A stretch of DNA of 9,305 nucleotides from CAWHOW01 sp050013795 (GTDB lineage Bacteria; Bacteroidota; Bacteroidia; Bacteroidales; CG2-30-32-10), in assembly GCA_050013795.1 (NCBI GenBank), contig JBEKEO010000115.1:1-9305 (forward strand), given 5' to 3'. The position numbers were made by a program, and so were the translations under genes. Of this stretch, positions 1 through 5,916 are shown in pieces; position 1 is the stretch's first letter; each line of letters opens with the position of its first letter. The notes under the pieces are model-generated. The model searched no databases. It worked only from the letters and a program-made list of their open reading frames with translations, and was not told the origin of the DNA.

Positions 1-663
1 TTCACTAACTGGTACTTTTATTACCCTGAGCACATGTATCAATACCCTTATTTGTGCAATTCCTATGTAGATTATTATTATGGTCACGGTGAAGGACATC
101 GCAGAGTGGCTGATGCCAATTCAGTGATTGTTCATCGGTGGGTTAAAGATAATAAAGCTTATTTGCCTAAAGATTTTACCACGAACAAAACTAACAGGGT
201 TGACATTATCAAGCAAGTCGGGCAACTAAATGCTGATGTGAAAAAAGAAATGAACGGTAAACCGGTTACACAGGCTGCAAAGGATCAGTATTTGCAGAAA
301 AATGCATCTAAATATCCTGCATTGAGCGCTCCTCCTCAAACAAAACCTGTAGTTGACAACAAGCAGCAAAATGTTCCTGATGTTATACAGCAACCTGCAA
401 AACAACCTGCTGTTAAGATACCAAAATCGGTTCAAAATACTTCTGTCAGTCCAAAACAATATTCAACAAAGTCCAATAGCGATTTCAATAATATGAACCA
501 AGCGCAGCAATATCACAGGCAGCAATGGGAGCAAGCACAGCCTTCAACACAACAACAATCGCAGCCTGCTCAACATCAGCAACAACAGCAACAACAGCAA
601 GTGAAAGAGGTCCCGGTTCAGCATGAATCGAAGAGCAGTTCGCCTGCAGGTAAAGGCAAGTAA
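1..663 (+). CDS. C-terminal part of a hypothetical protein with a Gln/Pro-rich tail (5' end outside window)
   Basis: The frame is open from base 1 and ends with TAA at 661-663. The first Met codon is at 34, but eleven sense codons precede it (FTNWYFYYPEH), so the real start is probably left of the window. The visible 220 residues begin with a Tyr-rich stretch (YFYYPEH, then YVDYYYGHGEGHRR), continue through a polar segment of about 80 residues, and end in a low-complexity tail rich in Gln, Pro, Ser and Lys with a run of eight Gln (codons 577-600). No catalytic motif or transmembrane segment is visible in this part. The Tyr-rich segment and disordered basic tail would suit a secreted or envelope-associated protein, but that is inference only. 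I do not recognise the family. The LytTR gene follows 91 bp downstream on the same strand, probably with its own promoter. Confidence 0.7.
   Translation, partial: FTNWYFYYPEHMYQYPYLCNSYVDYYYGHGEGHRRVADANSVIVHRWVKDNKAYLPKDFTTNKTNRVDIIKQVGQLNADVKKEMNGKPVTQAAKDQYLQKNASKYPALSAPPQTKPVVDNKQQNVPDVIQQPAKQPAVKIPKSVQNTSVSPKQYSTKSNSDFNNMNQAQQYHRQQWEQAQPSTQQQSQPAQHQQQQQQQQVKEVPVQHESKSSSPAGKGK
577..600 (+). repeat. CAG/CAA poly-Gln codon run with 9-bp period
   Basis: Eight consecutive Gln codons read CAG CAA CAA, CAG CAA CAA, CAG CAA, which is a 9-bp unit repeated about 2.7 times inside the C-terminal tail of the first gene. Length change by slippage in whole units would keep the frame, so the run may vary between strains. 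Confidence 0.6.
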
Positions 664-676
664 TATTTTCACGCAT

Positions 677-684
677 TACTTTTG
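677..684 (+). promoter_or_regulatory. Putative Bacteroidetes -7 element (TACTTTTG) for the LytTR gene
   Basis: This is an exact match to TAnnTTTG, the -7 consensus of the Bacteroidetes primary sigma factor, in the 91-bp gap before the LytTR gene. It would leave a 5' leader of roughly 65 nt. No convincing -33 TTG is seen at the usual distance, because that position falls inside the end of the upstream gene. Confidence 0.35.
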
Positions 685-754
685 TTTTTCTTGAAGTACT
701 AACCTTGTTCTCAATTATTTTCATCGTTTGAGATTATTTGCGTAATATTGCAAA

Positions 755-1591
755 ATGTTCAAGTTCCTTAACAAGCCCTATCCCTTTAGTGATGACCTGA
801 AGTATAATTCCATCATAACCTTCTTTATCAGTGTGGGGGTTTTTCTTTTTCTTCTTCTTTTCCAGCCTTTTAATATAAGTTTGCTTCCACCGGGGCAGAA
901 ATATTATTTTATGCTGGGCTTTGGGCTCGTTACTTTTCTTGCCTTAAGTATCAACCTGTTATTTTTTACCAGTATATTTAACAGGATGTTCTCCAATACC
1001 GAATGGAACATCAAAAAGGAAATATTGTGGAACACATGGATACTGTTTACCATAGCAACAGGTTATTATTTTTACTGCCGCAGATTAGGAATGCTTGAAT
1101 TCCAGTTCAATTATGTGATAACATTGTTGCTGGCCGCCATATTCCCTATCTCTGCACTGATCATTATCAACTATAACAGGATAATGCGTTCGCATTTGAA
1201 AATGGCCAGGGATTTAAATATTAAATTAAAGGAAAACAAACAGAAATTGGAGAAGATAGTTCATTTTGTTTCAGACTATCAGAAAGATAACCTTTCCATT
1301 AAGGTAAACCTTATTTTGTTTATCCGTTCGGCTAATAACTATATTGAAGTGTTCTGGAAAGAACACGAAAGCGTTAAAAGTCAATTGGTAAGATGCAGCA
1401 TGACAAAGGCTGAAGAGGTGTTAAAAGAAGATAAATTCATCTTCAAATGCCATCGTTCCTATCTAGTCAATTCAAACTATATTGAAAAAGTGGAAGGAAA
1501 TTCACAAGGTTACCGTTTATTTCTCGAAAAGGTCGATTTTACCATTCCTGTTTCAAAGAATTTTGCCGGCAAACTCAACGAAATGATATAA
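755..1591 (+). CDS. Membrane-anchored LytTR-family DNA-binding transcriptional regulator
   Basis: The 278-residue protein has four hydrophobic segments (about 18-38, 48-72, 90-107 and 119-139). A charged, probably coiled-coil linker follows (about 145-170), then a C-terminal LytTR DNA-binding domain (about 180-275). LytTR hallmarks visible are the NNYIEVFW strand near 194-201, the KCHRSYLVN segment at 231-239 and the closing IPVSKNF at 264-270. There is no REC receiver domain and no histidine kinase next to it, so this is not a classical two-component regulator. Single-gene membrane LytTR proteins of this layout are common in Bacteroidetes; the signal they sense is generally unknown. The domain is expected to bind paired direct repeats upstream of its targets. 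The next gene downstream, the flavoenzyme at 1742, is a possible but unproven target. ATG 755 is the first Met in the open frame and places the first TM segment normally. Confidence 0.85.
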   Translation: MFKFLNKPYPFSDDLKYNSIITFFISVGVFLFLLLFQPFNISLLPPGQKYYFMLGFGLVTFLALSINLLFFTSIFNRMFSNTEWNIKKEILWNTWILFTIATGYYFYCRRLGMLEFQFNYVITLLLAAIFPISALIIINYNRIMRSHLKMARDLNIKLKENKQKLEKIVHFVSDYQKDNLSIKVNLILFIRSANNYIEVFWKEHESVKSQLVRCSMTKAEEVLKEDKFIFKCHRSYLVNSNYIEKVEGNSQGYRLFLEKVDFTIPVSKNFAGKLNEMI

Positions 1592-1709
1592 TTTTAACCT
1601 TCTTTTAGTCATTTCGCACCTAAAAATAGCATGTTTTACCCCTTTTCACACCTTTAATACCTTATGGGCTGTTTTTATCCCTGTTTTCACATTCCTGATT
1701 TTTCTGTTG

Positions 1710-1717
1710 TAATTTTG
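1710..1717 (+). promoter_or_regulatory. Putative Bacteroidetes -7 element (TAATTTTG) for the nitronate monooxygenase gene
   Basis: This exact TAnnTTTG match ends 24 bp before the ATG at 1742, in the AT-rich 150-bp gap after the LytTR gene. The -33 region carries only a T-rich stretch (TGTTTTCAC around 1682-1690) rather than a clean TTG, so the -7 element is the main evidence. Confidence 0.5.
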
Positions 1718-1741
1718 TATGTTTTTTAATAAAAAAATAAA

Positions 1742-2899
1742 ATGAATAATTTAAGGATTGGAAATCTTACGGCAAGGATTCCTGTGGTACAGGGAGGGAT
1801 GGGAGTAGCTATATCTTTATCGGGACTGGCTGCTGCCGTGGCGAATGAGGGAGGCATAGGAGTGATCTCTGCTGTAGGCATCGGAATGACTGAGCCGGAT
1901 TATATTACACACTTTCGTGAAACCAATATCAGGGCATTAAAAAAAGAGATACGAAAAGCAAGAAGCCTGAGTAATGGTGTTATAGGCGTAAACATCATGC
2001 TGGCACTTTCTGATCATGAAGACCTGATAATTACTGCTATTCGTGAAAAGATTGATGTGATATTTTTGGGAGCAGGGCTGCCAATGAAAGTTCCTACCAT
2101 GATAGCCAATGCCGGATTAGCAGGGCATAACACCAAACTTGTTCCTAAAGTTTCATCTGCGAAGGCAGCTAATATTATTTTCCAGTACTGGGCAAACAAA
2201 TTCGGCTTTGTTCCTGATGGCGTTGTAGTTGAAGGCCCGCTGGCCGGAGGACATTTAGGTTTTTCTAAAAAAGATCTTTCGGGTAATGACATTACTTTAG
2301 CAGCATTGGTTGAAGAAACCGTAAGTGTGCTGCAACCCTTTGAAAAACAATTCGGAAAGGATATCCCTGTAATTGCATGAGGAGGAATTACTTCGGGGAA
2401 AGATATGCTGGAGATTATGCAGGCAGGTGCAAGCGCTGTTAAAATAAGTACTCTGTTCGTGCCTACTTACGAATGTGATGCCGATCCCGCATTCAAGCAA
2501 AGCTATATCAATTGTAAGAAAGAGGATATTGTAATTATCGACAGCCCGGTAGGTTTGCCCGGCCGCGTTATCAGGAGTGATTTTGTCGACCAGATCATGG
2601 CGGGAAAGACAAAACCATTTAAATGCCCCTGGCATTGCCTTACTACCTGCAATTTTACCGATGCCCCTTTCTGCATAGCGCAGGCTTTGTTCAATGCAGC
2701 GCAGGGCAAAATGGATGAAGGCTTTGTTTTTGCAGGAGCCAAAGCATATATGGCCAGCAGCATGAGGCATGTTTCGGAAGTGATGGATAGCCTTATTGCT
2801 GAATACGCATTTGAGTTGCAGAAAACACAGGTTTTTCCTTTAAATTTGAAGATAACCAAACCTTTTTCAGGCAATACTGCCTTTAGCATAGCGGTTTAA
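1742..2899 (+). pseudogene. Nitronate monooxygenase (2-nitropropane dioxygenase family), interrupted by an in-frame TGA
   Basis: Read through one TGA at 2378-2380 (codon 213), the frame gives about 385 residues, a normal length for this FMN-dependent TIM-barrel family. These enzymes oxidise alkyl nitronates to carbonyl compounds and nitrite; related members are FabK-type enoyl-ACP reductases. Visible features are the N-terminal PVVQGGMG segment (14-21), NxML in GVNIMLALS (82-90), and the EGPLAGGHLG active-site segment with the presumed catalytic His171. Next come VIA-stop-GGI at 211-216 and a C-terminal half with SPVGLPGR and a Cys cluster, C295-x3-C299-x3-C303-x7-C311. Neither the reading frame nor conservation decays after the TGA, so only one codon is abnormal. 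Without recoding, the first 212 residues would lack half the barrel. Restart at ATG 2405, preceded by GGGGAAAG, would give a 164-residue C-terminal piece. A recent nonsense mutation or base-call error is most likely; selenocysteine recoding is possible but unsupported. The substrate is uncertain within the family. Confidence 0.8.
2378..2380 (+). other. In-frame TGA inside the nitronate monooxygenase gene
   Basis: The codon lies between GCA (Ala) and GGA GGA (Gly Gly) in a strand that in relatives reads VIA followed by a small residue and then GGI. Ser TCA, Gly GGA or Cys TGC/TGT would each be one base change away; the usual Ala would need two. Tryptophan is encoded by TGG throughout the window and the gene at 6631-7020 ends in TGA, so a code in which TGA is always sense is unlikely. 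Downstream, I see only short stems by eye, such as TGC 2406-2408 with GCA 2419-2421, and no convincing bacterial SECIS hairpin. Confidence 0.9.
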
Positions 2900-2925
2900 G
2901 CACATTCTTTACCATTTTCTATACA

Positions 2926-3261
2926 AATCGTAACGATTTAATATCCTTTCGTTACGATTTGATGTCGTTTCGTTACGATTCGATGTCATTTCGTTACGAT
3001 TCGATGTCATTTCGTTACGATTCGATGTCGTTTCGTTACGATTCGATGTCATTTCGTTACGATTCGATGTCATTTCGTTACGATTCGATGTCGTTTCGTT
3101 ACGATTCGATGTCGTTTCGTTACGATTCAATGTCGTTTCGTTACGATTCAATGTCGTTTCGTTACGATTCAATGTCGTTTCGTTACGATTTGATGTCGTT
3201 TCATTACGATTCGGTGTCATTTCGTTACGATTTGATATTTTTTCGTTGCGATTGCTGCTTA
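2926..3261. repeat. Array of sixteen 21-bp tandem repeats
   Basis: Exactly 336 bp divide into sixteen 21-bp units. The consensus unit is TTTCGTTACGATT followed by YGATGTCR. The first unit (2926-2946) and the last (3241-3261) are diverged, unit 13 (3199-3219) carries a few changes, and the central ones are nearly identical. Each unit contains the odd palindrome TCGT-T-ACGA; the first has an extended version, ATCGT-A-ACGAT. Units 2-4 (2968-3030) are identical to units 5-7 (3031-3093), and units 9-11 are identical to one another, showing recent expansion. Because 21 is a multiple of 3 and no stop falls in the unit, long open frames appear on both strands (SFRYDSM repeated on +, NRNETTS repeated on -). 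These are artefacts of the repeat rather than likely genes. The array lies between the 3' ends of two convergent genes. Confidence 0.95.
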
Positions 3262-3275
3262 AATACTTCCAATTG

Positions 3276-3317
3276 CTGACTGAAGACTGCTGACTGTGGA
3301 CTGAAAACTGCCAACTG
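3276..3317. repeat. Six 7-bp repeats of the form NNNACTG
   Basis: The ACTG core recurs at 3279, 3286, 3293, 3300, 3307 and 3314, an exact 7-bp spacing. The three preceding bases vary (CTG, AAG, CTG, TGG, AAA, CCA). It begins 14 bp after the 21-bp array. The rest of the gap to the next gene (3318-3387) shows no recognisable feature. The pattern resembles short degenerate intergenic repeats seen in Bacteroidetes, but no function is evident. Confidence 0.85.
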
Positions 3318-3387
3318 GCACAGAAATCGTTAAGGTTTTTGAAGGAATACGGGATGAGGGTGGGGGAAACTGTGTTTTTATAATAGA

Positions 3388-3879
3388 TTATCTTTTTCTT
3401 AAATCTATCATCGCTCCCATTTGCTTATATCCATTTAATATTTTTACTAAATTATCATGAAATGCTTTTTCTGCAAGTATATTAAACTTATAATTTTTAT
3501 CCATTTCATCAATTTTTAATTTTCCTAATCCATCAGAAAAAGTAATATAAAAGACTTGTGTGTTTTCAAATCTATAACCATTAATTTTAATAAATAGATT
3601 TAAATTTTCATTTGGTATAAAGGATAATATTTCGCCATTATTTAACTCCAATTCTAATTTTTCTTTGCGAAAATATACTATACCAATTATTTTGTATCGT
3701 TTTATAAAAAAAAATTGCAAGGCGCATATAATCCAAAAAAATAATATCCAAAATGTAATAAATAAATTATTCTGGCGGTTTTCAATAAAGAAAAGTGGTA
3801 AAAACGATATTAAGAAACACAACGGTCTTATTATTGTTAAAACTAAATTTATTTTAACTATTTTTAATGAAACAAACAT
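3388..3879 (-). CDS. Hypothetical two-TM membrane protein, AT-rich
   Basis: The 163-residue product has two hydrophobic segments (about 11-32 and 39-59), separated by a short polar loop (ENRQNN). A soluble C-terminal part of about 100 residues follows, predicted by eye to be mostly strands (IGIVYFRKEKLELELNN, then LFIKINGYRFEN and VFYITF) and ending in a helix near 134-150. This topology, a TM hairpin followed by a small beta-rich domain, resembles bacterial membrane proteins with PH-like or YcxB-like domains, but I cannot assign a family and no catalytic motif is visible. The start is ATG at 3877-3879 and the stop is TAA. The coding sequence is conspicuously AT-rich (long A and T runs, Lys/Ile/Asn/Phe-rich product) compared with argS and the flavoenzyme gene. 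That and its place beside repeat arrays suggest an accessory or transferred gene. No promoter motif is clear upstream. Confidence 0.65.
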   Translation of the reverse strand: MFVSLKIVKINLVLTIIRPLCFLISFLPLFFIENRQNNLFITFWILFFWIICALQFFFIKRYKIIGIVYFRKEKLELELNNGEILSFIPNENLNLFIKINGYRFENTQVFYITFSDGLGKLKIDEMDKNYKFNILAEKAFHDNLVKILNGYKQMGAMIDLRKR

Positions 3880-4031
3880 AATATAACTTTTTTGATAAGT
3901 TTGTAACCTTTATTTTATTTCACTGTTTGTTATAATTTACTGTTGACAATCATCTTTTACCCCGCCTCACATATCTTCTTCAGCATATCCTTATTCTTAT
4001 GCTTATTTCCTTGCCGTTGATAATTATATTT

Positions 4032-4063
4032 AGCCATTAAACAGTTTAACCATTAAACAATCA
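4032..4063. repeat. Short 8-bp-period repeat with internal palindrome upstream of argS
   Basis: Four consecutive octamers, AGCCATTA, AACAGTTT, AACCATTA and AACAATCA, follow an approximate AACnRTTW pattern. The stretch also contains the perfect palindrome TTAAAC-A-GTTTAA (4037-4049) and two direct copies of CCATTAAACA (4034 and 4050). It lies 15 bp upstream of the presumed argS -7 element, so it occupies the -33 region. It could be a low-complexity spacer or a regulatory site; the sequence alone does not decide. Confidence 0.6.
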
Positions 4064-4077
4064 ATATATAATTATTG

Positions 4078-4085
4078 TATTTTTG
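4078..4085 (+). promoter_or_regulatory. Putative Bacteroidetes -7 element (TATTTTTG) for argS
   Basis: This exact TAnnTTTG match ends 19 bp before the argS ATG at 4105. No TTG is present at the -33 position, which is occupied by the 8-bp-period repeat. Confidence 0.5.
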
Positions 4086-4104
4086 CTGAAATACTTACAA
4101 AGAT

Positions 4105-5898
4105 ATGTTAATTGAAAAAACTATCGCTATTAAAACTGCCGAAGCGATATGCAAACTATACAAAACTGAAATAGCTGTTGAAAAGGTAAGCATTGAGAAG
4201 ACAAATCCCATCTATCGTGAAACAGGTGATGTTACTGTTTTGGTTTTTCCTTTTGCAAAGATTTCAAGAAAGTCGCCTGATATTACAGCTAATGAAATAG
4301 GGCAGTACCTTAAAGATGAAATTCCCCAGATAAAAAGCTTTAGCGTTATTAAAGGCTTTTTGAATCTTTTGATTGACGATAGTTACTGGAGCAATTACCT
4401 TCGCATTACTGATACTTCCAATTATGGTGTTTCAAAGGAAAAAAGAACAGAAAAGATACTGGTTGAATATTCCTCTCCCAATACCAATAAACCCTTGCAT
4501 CTGGGGCATATCAGGAATAACCTTCTGGGTTGGTCTGTTGCCGAGATATTAAAAGCCAATGGATACGATGTTATTAAAACTACTCTTGTCAACGACCGTG
4601 GTATTCATATTTGCAAATCAATGCTGGCATGGCAGAAATGGGGCAAAGGGGAAACGCCTGAATCATCAGGATTAAAAGGCGATCTGCTGGTAGGGAAATA
4701 TTATGTGCTTTTTGATAAATATTATAAAGAAGAAATAAAAGCTCTGACAGATAAAGGTATTTCAGAAGAAGACGCAGCCAAGCAGGCACCGCTTATTATT
4801 GAAGCACAGGAAATGCTTCGCAAATGGGAAGTGGGAGATAAGGACACCATTGCACTTTGGGAAATAATGAATAGCTGGGTTTATAAAGGTTTTGATTTAA
4901 CTTACAAAATGCTTGGCATTGATTTCGATAAAACTGAATATGAATCGGACACTTATCTTTTAGGAAAGAAGATCGTTGAAGAAGGAGTAAAAAAGAAAGA
5001 AGTTATAAAGAAAGATGATGATTCTGTTTGGGCTGACCTGACCAATGAAGGATTAGATGAGAAACTTCTGCTGCGTGCTGATGGTACTTCTGTTTATATG
5101 ACACAGGATATTGGCACAGCTCAGTTACGTTATGATGAACATCAGCCTGAAAAGCTTATTTATGTTGTAGGCAATGAACAGAATTATCATTTTGATGTGT
5201 TGAAACTGGTTCTTAAAAAGCTTGGTCGTGATTGGTCGGATAAGATTTATCATCTTTCATATGGAATGGTTGAACTTCCCGAAGGAAAGATGAAATCACG
5301 CGAAGGGACTGTGGTAGATGCGGATGATCTTATTGCTGAAATGATTGAAACAGCTAAGCAAACCACTGAGGAGCTAGGAAAAACTGATGAATTGAATAAA
5401 GAAGAAGCATCGAAGTTGTTCAGAATGATAGGGCTTGGAGCACTGAAATATTTCATACTCAAAGTGGATCCTAAAAAGAACATGCTTTTCAATCCAAAGG
5501 AATCCATCGATTTTAATGGCAACACAGGTCCATTCATTCAATATACACATGCACGTATATGCTCTGTCCTTCGCAAGGCAAATCAGTCGGGTGTTAAATG
5601 GAACAGCGCAGATATAAATATATCAGAACTTTTGCCTAAGGAAAAGAATATCATTAAGCTTATTTATGATTATCCTGCTATAGTAAAGGAGGCAGGAGCT
5701 TCATATTCTCCGGCACTTATCGCTAATTATATTTATGAACTTGCAAAAGAATACAATGGTTTTTACCAGGAAATACCGATATTAAAAGAAGAGAAGAAAG
5801 AGCAGGTAAGTTTCCGCTTGGTTCTTTCTGAATATACTGCTGTTGTGATCAAATCAGCCATGCAAATATTGGGAATAGAAGTGCCGGAAAAGATGTAA
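4105..5898 (+). CDS. argS: Arginine--tRNA ligase (arginyl-tRNA synthetase)
   Basis: The 597-residue class I aminoacyl-tRNA synthetase charges tRNA-Arg with arginine using ATP in the cytoplasm. In order it shows the N-terminal ArgRS additional domain (about 5-95, with GDVTVLVFPFAKISRKSP), the Rossmann catalytic domain with the HIGH-type motif HLGH at 132-135 (context SSPNTNKPLHLGHIRNN), the KMSKS-equivalent KMKSR at 395-399 followed by EGTVVDADDL, and the C-terminal DALR anticodon-binding domain (about 475-597, beginning near GPFIQYTHARICSVLRK). The length, the KMKSREGTVV variant and the terminal LGIEVPEKM match Bacteroidetes ArgRS proteins. The frame is intact from ATG 4105 to TAA 5896-5898. 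A -7 promoter element sits just upstream. The gene stands alone on this strand and converges on the M50B gene with only 18 bp between stop codons. Confidence 0.97.
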   Translation: MLIEKTIAIKTAEAICKLYKTEIAVEKVSIEKTNPIYRETGDVTVLVFPFAKISRKSPDITANEIGQYLKDEIPQIKSFSVIKGFLNLLIDDSYWSNYLRITDTSNYGVSKEKRTEKILVEYSSPNTNKPLHLGHIRNNLLGWSVAEILKANGYDVIKTTLVNDRGIHICKSMLAWQKWGKGETPESSGLKGDLLVGKYYVLFDKYYKEEIKALTDKGISEEDAAKQAPLIIEAQEMLRKWEVGDKDTIALWEIMNSWVYKGFDLTYKMLGIDFDKTEYESDTYLLGKKIVEEGVKKKEVIKKDDDSVWADLTNEGLDEKLLLRADGTSVYMTQDIGTAQLRYDEHQPEKLIYVVGNEQNYHFDVLKLVLKKLGRDWSDKIYHLSYGMVELPEGKMKSREGTVVDADDLIAEMIETAKQTTEELGKTDELNKEEASKLFRMIGLGALKYFILKVDPKKNMLFNPKESIDFNGNTGPFIQYTHARICSVLRKANQSGVKWNSADINISELLPKEKNIIKLIYDYPAIVKEAGASYSPALIANYIYELAKEYNGFYQEIPILKEEKKEQVSFRLVLSEYTAVVIKSAMQILGIEVPEKM

Positions 5899-5916
5899 TT
5901 ACAACTTCCTTCCGAT

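Noticed and set aside
2378..2380. Alternative genetic code with TGA as Trp or Gly
   Set aside because: Trp is always TGG elsewhere, no other gene has an internal TGA, and the DUF2784 gene terminates with TGA.
2381..2440. Bacterial SECIS element after the TGA
   Set aside because: Only stems of 3-4 bp were found by eye (for example 2406-2408 with 2419-2421); too weak to claim without a folding calculation.
2297..2889. Minus-strand open frames inside the flavoenzyme gene
   Set aside because: They lie antisense to clearly conserved coding sequence and show no family features.
2926..3261. CRISPR array
   Set aside because: The 21-bp units are directly adjacent with no variable spacers, and no cas genes are present.
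2909..3279. Long overlapping open frames on both strands across the 21-bp array
   Set aside because: They follow from a stop-free repeat unit divisible by three; no promoter motif or non-repeat domain supports a protein.
3665..3886. Plus-strand open frame of 73 codons opposite the AT-rich membrane protein gene
   Set aside because: It overlaps the longer, TM-bearing minus-strand frame; it looks like an antisense shadow in AT-rich DNA.
3896..3903. TAAGTTTG on the plus strand as an argS promoter
   Set aside because: It is about 200 bp upstream of argS, with a closer match at 4078-4085 and no gene start nearby.
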